From: Janthinobacterium sp. 344 | GTDB taxonomy: Bacteria > Pseudomonadota > Gammaproteobacteria > Burkholderiales > Burkholderiaceae_D | DNA: 64,000 nucleotides | Direction of reading: 5' to 3' | Assembly: GCF_900112025.1 (NCBI RefSeq) | Contig: NZ_FOKL01000004.1 | Coordinates: 135,344-199,343 of the forward strand | In this document: piece by piece, positions 58,043 to 64,000 of the stretch | Numbering within the stretch: position 1 is the first letter of the stretch | How the letters are laid out: every line of letters begins with the position of its first letter | The notes under the pieces: generated by a model | Databases searched by the model: none | Told to the model about the DNA's origin: nothing | What the model saw: the letters and a program-made list of their open reading frames with translations, nothing else | Made by a program: the position numbers and the translations under genes

Positions 58043-58681
58043 ATGAACGACATCGTCCCGGACAAGGTCTTCGTCCCACTGGAATTGCACGGCATCCGCC
58101 TCGAAGCGCTGGCGCCGCATCACGCACCCGGCCTGCGCGCGGCCGCCGCCGATGGCGAACTGTGGAAGCTGCGCGTCACCTCCGTGCCCGAGCCGGACCA
58201 GGTGGAGCAGTACATCTTCAAGGGCATCGAGATGCGCCCTTCGCGCTTCGCCTTTGCCGTCATCGACAGCGCCAGCGGCGAGGTACTGGGCACCACCAGC
58301 TATCACGACGTGGTGCCCAGCATCGGCCGCCTGGAAATCGGCTACACCTGGTACGCCAAACGCTGCCAGCGCAGCCATGTCAACACCACCTGCAAATTGC
58401 TGCTGCTGACGCACGCCTTCGAGACGCTCGGCTGCGCGCTGGTGGGTTTTCGCACCGATAATTTCAACCACGCCTCGCAAGCGGCCATCGAGCGCCTGGG
58501 CGCGAAAAAGGATGGCGTGCTGCGCCACCACGCACTGCGCCGCGACGGCACCGTGCGCGACACGGTCATGTACAGCATCACGCGCGGCGAATGGCCGGAA
58601 ATCGCCGCCCACCTGCGCTACAAGCTGGCGCAGCGGCCGATTCAAGCGCTGCCGCGCGCGGCAGAGGCGCCGCCATGCTGA
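58043..58681 (+). CDS. GNAT-family N-acetyltransferase (RimJ/RimL type)
   Basis: A 212-residue acetyltransferase. GNAT elements: LHGIRLEALAPHHAPGLRAA, SGEVLGTTSYHDVVPSIGRL, EIGYTWYAKRCQRSHVNTTC for acetyl-CoA binding, VGFRTDNFNHASQAAIERLG and KDGVLRHHALRRDGTVRDTV. The RimJ/RimL-like pattern suggests acetylation of protein N-termini or small molecules; no target is evident. It lies 9 bases after moxR and overlaps the vWA gene by 7 bases. Confidence 0.88.
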   Translation: MNDIVPDKVFVPLELHGIRLEALAPHHAPGLRAAAADGELWKLRVTSVPEPDQVEQYIFKGIEMRPSRFAFAVIDSASGEVLGTTSYHDVVPSIGRLEIGYTWYAKRCQRSHVNTTCKLLLLTHAFETLGCALVGFRTDNFNHASQAAIERLGAKKDGVLRHHALRRDGTVRDTVMYSITRGEWPEIAAHLRYKLAQRPIQALPRAAEAPPC

Positions 58682-59844
58682 TCGACTTTTTCTTCACGCT
58701 CAAGGATGCCAAGATCCCCGTCTCGATCAAGGAATTTCTGACCTTGCTCGAAGCGCTGCAAAAGAATGTCATCGGCGCGTCGATGGATGATTTTTACTAT
58801 CTGTCGCGCCTGACCCTGGTCAAGGATGAAGCGCATTTCGACAAGTTCGACCGCGCGTTCGCGCAGTACTTCAAGGGCGTCAATGCGGCCTTCGAAACGA
58901 ATGCGGCGATTCCGCTCGACTGGCTGCTCAAGCGCATGCAGCGCGAGCTGTCCGACGAGCAGAAGGCGCAGCTGGAAAAATTCGGCTACGACAAGCTGAT
59001 GGACCGCCTCAACGAGCTGCTGAAGGAACAGAAGGAACGCCACGAGGGCGGCAGCAAATGGATCGGCACGGGCGGCACTTCGCCGTTCGGCAATGGCGGC
59101 ACGAATCCGGAAGGCATCCGCATCGGCGGCAAGGGCGGCAACCGCACGGCCGTGAAAGTATGGGAAGCGCGCAGCTACCAGGATTACGACGGCGAACGCG
59201 AGCTGGGCACGCGCAACCTGAAGGTGGCCTTGCGCCGCCTGCGCAAGTTCGCGCGCGAAGGCGCGGAAGACGAACTGGCGCTCGACGCCACCATCGCCGC
59301 CACGGCCAACAACGCGGGCTACCTGGACATCAGGATGCGGCCCGAGCGCAAGAACCGCATCAAGGTGCTGATGCTGTTCGACGTGGGCGGCAGCATGGAC
59401 GACCATATCGAGCGCACGGAAGAACTGTTCTCGGCGGCGAAGACGGAATTCAAGAACATGGAATTCTTTTACTTCCACAACTGCGTCTACGACACCCTGT
59501 GGAAGAACAACCGGCGCCGCAACGCCGAGCGCTTTTCCACCTGGGACGTGCTGCGCAAATACCCGCCCGACACCAAGCTGATTTTCGTCGGCGACGCCAC
59601 CATGAGCCCCTACGAGATCCTGCAGCCGGGCGGCAGCGTCGAATACAACAACGAGGAAGCGGGTTCCGTCTGGCTGGCCCGGTTTACCAGCGCCTTCCCG
59701 AAATTCATCTGGCTCAATCCCGAGCCGGAAGGCCTGTGGCAGTACCGCCAGTCCATCGGCGTGATGCGCCAGCTGATGAACGACCGCATGTTCCCCCTGT
59801 CGATCGACGGGCTGGAACGGGGCATGCGCTTGCTCAGTAAATAA
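58675..59844 (+). CDS. CoxE/vWA-domain protein, MoxR partner
   Basis: A 389-residue cytosolic protein. N-terminal helical region (VSIKEFLTLLEALQKNV, LTLVKDEAHFDKFDRAF, PLDWLLKRMQRELSDEQKAQ), a Gly-rich spacer (IGTGGTSPFGNGGTNPEGIR), then a vWA domain whose MIDAS reads DVGGS at residues 236-240 (canonical DxSxS, first Ser replaced by Gly) with GDATMSPYEIL for the third metal contact. Ends in GVMRQLMNDRMFPLSIDGLE. Likely works with the MoxR ATPase on maturation of an enzyme not encoded nearby. Confidence 0.9.
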   Translation: MLIDFFFTLKDAKIPVSIKEFLTLLEALQKNVIGASMDDFYYLSRLTLVKDEAHFDKFDRAFAQYFKGVNAAFETNAAIPLDWLLKRMQRELSDEQKAQLEKFGYDKLMDRLNELLKEQKERHEGGSKWIGTGGTSPFGNGGTNPEGIRIGGKGGNRTAVKVWEARSYQDYDGERELGTRNLKVALRRLRKFAREGAEDELALDATIAATANNAGYLDIRMRPERKNRIKVLMLFDVGGSMDDHIERTEELFSAAKTEFKNMEFFYFHNCVYDTLWKNNRRRNAERFSTWDVLRKYPPDTKLIFVGDATMSPYEILQPGGSVEYNNEEAGSVWLARFTSAFPKFIWLNPEPEGLWQYRQSIGVMRQLMNDRMFPLSIDGLERGMRLLSK

Positions 59845-60150
59845 AGTCGCGCAACAAAAAGTCCATGGCGGCATGCCGCCGCCATGTCGTACACTGCGGT
59901 AGAAACAAGCGTGCGGAGCATCTCCGCCACGGGCGGCGCGCCATCGATACCGGCATGCCCGCCCCGCTGCATCTTGTGGCCGGCCGCCATGGCCGTGGCA
60001 CTGTTCGATTGCGCACATCGTGCGCGCCATCTGCTCCGGTAGAATCGGCGCATCGCGCTGCGCAAACAATGCACCATCGCTGCACCATGCCGTTGCCGCG
60101 CCAGCCTCCATGCTGCCGGCCGGTGCCAGCGCAATTTCAAAGGAATGAGC
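59845..60150. other. Intergenic region before the antiporter gene
   Basis: About 300 bases with no supportable gene. An ATGGCGGCATGCCGCCGCCAT hairpin-forming palindrome at about 59865-59884 may end the vWA transcript, though it lacks a T-run. The remaining sequence is unremarkable. Confidence 0.45.
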
Positions 60151-61338
60151 ATGCAAAGTCTAATCTCGATCGCCGCCGACCTGTCCTGGCCGTTCGCCAT
60201 TACCCTGGCCTGGGTCGTCGGCGAGTTCGGTCACCGCTGGACTGGTCTGCCGCGCATCAGTTTTTATGGCGTGATCGGTTTCATCCTGGCGCAAACCCAG
60301 GTCGGCATCCTGCCGCAGACGGACGCCGGCCCCATGCTCGTGCTGGCCGACGTGGCCTTTGGCCTGATCCTGTTCGAGGTCGGCTACCGCATCAACCTGC
60401 GCTGGCTGAAAAACAATCCCTGGATCGCCGTCACGGGCCTGGTCGAATCCTTTCTGACCTTTGGCGTCGTCTACTTCATCGGCATCGAATTCGGTTCCAC
60501 CTCGATGACGGCGCTGCTGCTCGCCTCGCTGGCCATGTCCACTTCGCCCGCCACCATCATGCGCGTGATTAACGAGGAACGCAGCTCGGGCCAGGTCACG
60601 GAACGCATCGTCCACCTGACGGCCCTGAACTGCGTGCTGGCCGTCTTCATGTTCAATATCATCGTCGGCTTCTGGATGTTCCAGAGCTCCACGGACATGA
60701 TCGAGGCGACCAGCAGCAGCGCCGCCGTGCTGGCCGCGTCCGTGGCCGCCGGCACCGTCTTCGGCATCGTCGTGCCGGCCATGCTGCGCCGCCTGGGCAA
60801 CATGGCGCAGGATGCCACCGTGGCGTTCGCGCTGTCGGTGATGCTGCTCGTCGCCCTGACCTACACCACCAGCCTGTCGCCGCTGCTGGCCACCCTCACC
60901 TTCGGCCTGGTGGCGCGCCACCGCCGCGTCGCCTTCAGCCAGGCGCAGCGCAACTTCGGCGCGCTGGGCGAACTGCTGACGGTGCTGCTGTTCGTGTATG
61001 CCGCCTCGACCCTGGAATGGGCCAGCGTGACGGCCGGCGCGGGCCTGGCCCTGGCCGTCGTCGGCGGCCGCCTGCTGACGAAAGTGGTCGGCGTGGCCGC
61101 CTTCTCGCACGTCAGCGGCATTTCCTGGCGCAAGGGCGTGCTGACGGGCGTGGCGCTGACGCCCGTCTCCGTCTTCATCATCCTGCTGCTCGAACACGCG
61201 CGCCAGCACGGCGTGAACTTCGGCGACGAATTGAATGCGCTGGCCGCCGTCACCCTGGGCCTGGAACTGGTCGGCCCCGTGCTGGTGCAGCGCGTGCTGA
61301 TGCTGGCAAAAGAAACCCACGAAATCAAGGAGCGCTAA
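60151..61338 (+). CDS. CPA2/Kef-type cation:proton antiporter
   Basis: A 395-residue membrane protein with about 11-12 helices. Core motifs: WVVGEFGHRWTGLPRISFYG, ADVAFGLILFEVGYRINLRW and the family aspartate-like region LASLAMSTSPATIMRVINEE. No TrkA-N or other regulatory domain follows, unlike KefB/KefC. ATG at 60151 (MQSLIS) with AAGGA six bases upstream is preferred to the ATG at 60145. Ion specificity cannot be read. ybdK starts immediately after its stop. Confidence 0.87.
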   Translation: MQSLISIAADLSWPFAITLAWVVGEFGHRWTGLPRISFYGVIGFILAQTQVGILPQTDAGPMLVLADVAFGLILFEVGYRINLRWLKNNPWIAVTGLVESFLTFGVVYFIGIEFGSTSMTALLLASLAMSTSPATIMRVINEERSSGQVTERIVHLTALNCVLAVFMFNIIVGFWMFQSSTDMIEATSSSAAVLAASVAAGTVFGIVVPAMLRRLGNMAQDATVAFALSVMLLVALTYTTSLSPLLATLTFGLVARHRRVAFSQAQRNFGALGELLTVLLFVYAASTLEWASVTAGAGLALAVVGGRLLTKVVGVAAFSHVSGISWRKGVLTGVALTPVSVFIILLLEHARQHGVNFGDELNALAAVTLGLELVGPVLVQRVLMLAKETHEIKER

Positions 61339-62469
61339 ATGCCGCTGGAACCCTTTGGCCAATCGGCCGCCCTGACGTTCGGCGTCGAACTCGAACTGCA
61401 ACTGGTGAACCTGTCGGACTACGACCTGACGGCCGCCAGCCCCGACCTGCTGCATCTGCTGAACAAGAAACCGTTCCCCGGCAATGTCACGCCCGAGATC
61501 ACCGAGAGCATGATCGAAATTAACTCGAGCGTGCATACGCATCACGGCCCGCTGCTGGAGCAGTTGCAGGAAATCCGCGACACCCTGGTGACGGCCGGCG
61601 ACAAGCTCAATATCGGCATCGCCGGCGGCGGCACGCACCCGTTCCAGCAATGGTCTTCGCAAAAGATCTTTTCCAAGCCGCGCTTCCAGGAAATCTCGGA
61701 ACTGTACGGCTACCTGGCCAAGCAGTTCACCATCTTCGGCCAGCACGTGCACATCGGCTGCGCCTCGGGCGACGACGCCATGTTTTTGCTGCATTCGCTG
61801 AACCGCTACATCCCTCACTTCATCGCCCTTTCGGCGTCCTCGCCCTACGTGCAGGGGCGCGACACCCTGTTCGATTCGGCCCGCCTGAACTCCGTGTTCG
61901 CCTTTCCCATGAGCGGCCGCGCGCCATTCACCCTGAGCTGGGAACAGTTCTCCAACGAGTATTTCGCCAAGATGGAGAACACGGGCATCATCAAGAGCAT
62001 GAAGGATTTTTACTGGGATATCCGGCCCAAGCCGGAATTCGGCACCATCGAGCTGCGCGTGTGCGACACGCCGCTGACGGTGGAGCGGGCCGCCGCGCTG
62101 GCCGCCTACCTGCAGGCCCTGTGCCGCTATCTGCTGGAACAGAAGGAAGCGCCGCCCGTGGAAGACGATTACCTCGTGTACAACTACAACCGCTTCCAGG
62201 CCTGCCGCTTCGGCCTCGATGGCGCCATCACGCATCCGAAAACCTACGAGACGATGTCGCTGCGCGAAGACATCATGACCACCTTGCGCAAGATGGAGCC
62301 GCACGCCGAGGCGCTGGGCAGCACGCAGGCGCTGAAGCACCTGTCGGACGTGGCCAAGCAATGGAGCGACGCGCAATACCTGCGCAAGCAGCACAGCTTG
62401 CAGGGCAGCGCCGAAGGCATGGTCGATGCGGCGATCCGCTGCTTCCGAGGCGAACCCATGAATTACTGA
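61339..62469 (+). CDS. ybdK: YbdK-family carboxylate-amine ligase
   Basis: A 376-residue glutamate-cysteine ligase type 2 protein. Signature elements: [77 protein letters not shown] and [19 protein letters not shown]. The weak gamma-glutamylcysteine ligase activity of E. coli YbdK makes a glutathione role uncertain. The start directly follows the antiporter stop, so a joint function (thiol or ion stress) is possible. A palindromic element starts 6 bases after its stop. Confidence 0.92.
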   Translation: MPLEPFGQSAALTFGVELELQLVNLSDYDLTAASPDLLHLLNKKPFPGNVTPEITESMIEINSSVHTHHGPLLEQLQEIRDTLVTAGDKLNIGIAGGGTHPFQQWSSQKIFSKPRFQEISELYGYLAKQFTIFGQHVHIGCASGDDAMFLLHSLNRYIPHFIALSASSPYVQGRDTLFDSARLNSVFAFPMSGRAPFTLSWEQFSNEYFAKMENTGIIKSMKDFYWDIRPKPEFGTIELRVCDTPLTVERAAALAAYLQALCRYLLEQKEAPPVEDDYLVYNYNRFQACRFGLDGAITHPKTYETMSLREDIMTTLRKMEPHAEALGSTQALKHLSDVAKQWSDAQYLRKQHSLQGSAEGMVDAAIRCFRGEPMNY

Positions 62470-62475
62470 AGATGC

Positions 62476-62585
62476 CTGGCCAAACCTGCTGCGCGTCGGC
62501 ATAGGCGGCCTGCGATGCTCACCGTACCTGCGTACGGTTGCGCTTCTCAGCCACCTCTCCCTTCCGCTCGCGACGGTTTTGCCAG
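62476..62585. repeat. Palindromic intergenic element, copy 3 (after ybdK)
   Basis: Outer arms CTGGCCAAACC (62476-62486) and GGTTTTGCCAG (62575-62585), one mismatch; inner hairpin ACCGTAC-CTGC-GTACGGT (62521-62538). Central boxes GGCCTGCGATGCTC and GCGCTTCTCAGCCAC correspond to those of copies 1 and 2 with a few changes. Like the other two, it directly follows a plus-strand gene end. Confidence 0.82.
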
Positions 62586-62758
62586 TCATCGTGACCTTTA
62601 CCCCAGCAACGTGGCCCGTTCACTCCCGCCCCTCAGGGTCCGACCCCAGATCTTGCTTTTGGGGTGCAATCAGGCGCAACCACGCCAACCACGTCAACCC
62701 AAAAAACCACACCGCGTCTTCCCGTCATTTACAGCGCCCACCCCCGCTTGTTACAATA
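62586..62758. other. Intergenic region with GGGTCCGACCCC motif
   Basis: About 170 bases between the palindromic element and the Fur box. It holds GGGTCCGACCCC at 62636-62647, related to the element at 47703-47766, and a GGGG-rich patch near 62661. No reading frame is supportable. Confidence 0.5.
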
Positions 62759-62777
62759 AGTGAGAATGATTCTTATT
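62759..62777. promoter_or_regulatory. Fur box upstream of the fused sigma/FecR gene
   Basis: AGTGAGAATGATTCTTATT, a 9-1-9 inverted repeat with two mismatches between arms, closely matching the Fur consensus and similar to the box in front of fecI at 45215-45233. It lies 55 bases before the start codon. Confidence 0.85.
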
Positions 62778-62831
62778 ATTGTTTAAACCAACGATCCAGC
62801 CCAGCCGGGCCGGCCATGCAAGGGGAACGCG

Positions 62832-64000
62832 ATGCCGCTGGCAGAGCCGCTACACCGCCAGGAAATCGCGACACTGTACGCCGACCACCACGGCTGGCTG
62901 CAAGGCTGGCTGCGCAAGAAGCTGGGCAGCACGGCGTGCGCGGCCGACGTGGCGCAGGACACCTTCGTGCGCCTGCTCGACCGCGAAGACGCCGTCGCCG
63001 CGCGCGAGCCGCGCGCCTTTCTCGCCACCGTCGCGCAGCGCGTGCTGTTCAACCACTACCGGCGGCAGAAACTCGAGGAAGCCTACCTGGAGGTGCTGGC
63101 CCAGTTGCCGCCCCTGCACGCCCCGTCGCCCGAGGACCGCGCGCTGCTGCTGGCGACCGTGTTTGAGCTCGACCGCATGCTCGATGGCTTGCCGCCGCCC
63201 GTCAAGCGGGCCTTTTTATTGCGCCAGCTCGACGAACTGCCGCAGGAGGACATCGCGCGCCAGCTCGGCATCTCGCTGGCGACCGTCAAACGCCACCTGC
63301 AGCGGGCCGGCAGCGCCACGCAGGCGTGGCAGCAGCTGCAACTGCAGCACGAACACCTGCCGCCCGCCCTGCACGCGACTTTGCTGCGCGCCTGCGTGCA
63401 GGCGAATGCGCCGCGCCGCCATGCCGTCAAGACCCTGGCACTGCTGCTGGCCTGCGGCGCCTCGCTGTACGCGTTCGAACGCCGCAGCCCGTGGCGCAGC
63501 TGGACGGCCGACTACCGCACCGGCATCAACCAGCGCCGCGTGGTAGCCCTGGCCGACGGCACGCAGCTCACGCTCAACACGGATAGCGCCGTGAATGTCG
63601 ATTACAGCGGCGACCGGCGCCAGATTCAACTGCTGGCCGGCGAAATCTTCATCGCCACCGGCAAGGATGCGGCGCAGCGGCCGTTCTTCGTCGGCACGCC
63701 GCATGGCGGCCTGCAGGCGCTGGGCACGCGCTTCACGGTGCGCCTGCACGAACAATACGCCAGCACCGGCGTGCTCGAAGGCGCCGTCGCCGTGCTGGCC
63801 GGCGACGGCAGCGCGCGCCTGGTGCTGCGTCCCGGCGAAGGCGCGCATTTCGACAGTGACGGCTATCACCGCCAGGCCCTGGCGCCATACGGCGGCGCGT
63901 GGCTCAATGGCATGCTGGTGGCGCGCGACATGCGCCTGGCCGATTTCCTCGCCGAGCTGTCGCGCTACAGCGCTCATCCGCTGGGCTGCGCGCCGGCCAG
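62832..64000 (+). CDS. ECF sigma factor fused to a transmembrane FecR-like domain (IutY-like), C-terminus beyond window
   Basis: One uninterrupted frame of at least 389 codons from the ATG at 62832 (MPLAEPLHRQEIATLY; AGGGGA upstream) to the window edge. Residues 12-165 are a FecI-type sigma factor: region 2 LYADHHGWLQGWLRKKLGST, DVAQDTFVRLL, FLATVAQRVLFNHYRRQ; region 4 LPPPVKRAFLLRQLDELPQE and DIARQLGISLATVKRHLQRA. A linker of about 30 residues leads to a membrane helix (AVKTLALLLACGASLYAF, 198-215), then a FecR periplasmic domain: DYRTGINQRRVVALADGTQL, LLAGEIFIATGKD, GGLQALGTRFTVRLHEQ, LRPGEGAHFD. The usual 85-residue FecR cytoplasmic domain is missing. It parallels P. putida IutY, a sigma/anti-sigma fusion for aerobactin uptake. 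Confidence 0.9.
   Translation, partial: MPLAEPLHRQEIATLYADHHGWLQGWLRKKLGSTACAADVAQDTFVRLLDREDAVAAREPRAFLATVAQRVLFNHYRRQKLEEAYLEVLAQLPPLHAPSPEDRALLLATVFELDRMLDGLPPPVKRAFLLRQLDELPQEDIARQLGISLATVKRHLQRAGSATQAWQQLQLQHEHLPPALHATLLRACVQANAPRRHAVKTLALLLACGASLYAFERRSPWRSWTADYRTGINQRRVVALADGTQLTLNTDSAVNVDYSGDRRQIQLLAGEIFIATGKDAAQRPFFVGTPHGGLQALGTRFTVRLHEQYASTGVLEGAVAVLAGDGSARLVLRPGEGAHFDSDGYHRQALAPYGGAWLNGMLVARDMRLADFLAELSRYSAHPLGCAPA

Noticed and set aside
62779..63546. A 255-codon Arg/Cys/Ser-rich frame overlapping the fused sigma/FecR gene
   Set aside because: It is a shifted frame of the real gene; its translation lacks any domain, whereas the frame from 62832 reads as sigma factor and FecR throughout.

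Overview
The window is GC-rich (about 63-65% by eye), densely coding chromosomal DNA from a betaproteobacterium, most likely Oxalobacteraceae (Janthinobacterium/Massilia/Duganella-like). The evidence is the characteristic gene orders: rubA-pilG-pilH-pilI-pilJ-chpA; mpl-yqiA-ubiC-rnb; aroQ-accB-accC-prmA-DUF3426-PfkB kinase; ampD-sigma54 activator-PP0621-ccsA; and a very long KPAA-repeat histone H1-like protein. No rRNA, tRNA, prophage, insertion sequence or CRISPR array was recognised.

Layout. 0.0-4.3 kb: Pil-Chp twitching chemosensory operon on the minus strand (pilG, pilH, pilI, pilJ, start of chpA) behind a rubredoxin gene. 4.4-6.6 kb: thiD and hemL. 6.7-16.1 kb: minus-strand housekeeping genes (HAD phosphatase, corA, mtgA, aroE, a TonB-like protein, rnb, ubiC, yqiA, mpl), mostly with 4-nt overlaps. 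16.3-23.3 kb: plus-strand tlpA-like, aroQ, accB, accC, prmA, DUF3426 and PfkB kinase genes. 23.4-30.6 kb: yggT, a 434-aa H1-like protein, a candidate small RNA, and nrdB/nrdA behind a tandem pair of NrdR boxes. 30.7-33.5 kb: ampD, a receiver-less sigma54 activator where pilS/pilR would be expected, PP0621 and ccsA. 33.8-45.2 kb: what looks like an accessory block between ccsA and ffh, with a lipoprotein, an orphan ABC binding protein, macAB, and a complete Fur-box/fecI/fecR/TonB-receptor/DUF3649/PepSY/DUF3325 iron operon. 45.4-53.7 kb: ffh, a SWIB-domain protein with an H1-like tail, a lytic transglycosylase, proS, rppH, a lipoprotein-type malate:quinone oxidoreductase and a RutE-like nitroreductase. 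53.8-62.5 kb: DUF1841, a saccharopine dehydrogenase-like protein with two membrane proteins, two small cytochromes c, a moxR-GNAT-vWA cluster, a CPA2 antiporter and ybdK. 62.75-64.0 kb: a Fur box followed by one uninterrupted reading frame that joins an ECF sigma factor to a transmembrane segment and a FecR domain and runs off the window.

Most notable observations. (1) The fused sigma/FecR protein at the right edge (precedent: Pseudomonas putida IutY), in the same window as a conventional split fecI/fecR pair. (2) A family of about 110-120 bp intergenic elements, three copies directly after hemL, ffh and ybdK, whose inner and outer stems show compensatory base changes. (3) A candidate small RNA or attenuated leader between the H1-like gene and nrdB, with a good promoter and an intrinsic terminator. 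(4) Loss of pilS and of the receiver domain of a PilR-like activator. (5) Two NrdR boxes exactly 31 bp apart upstream of nrdA.
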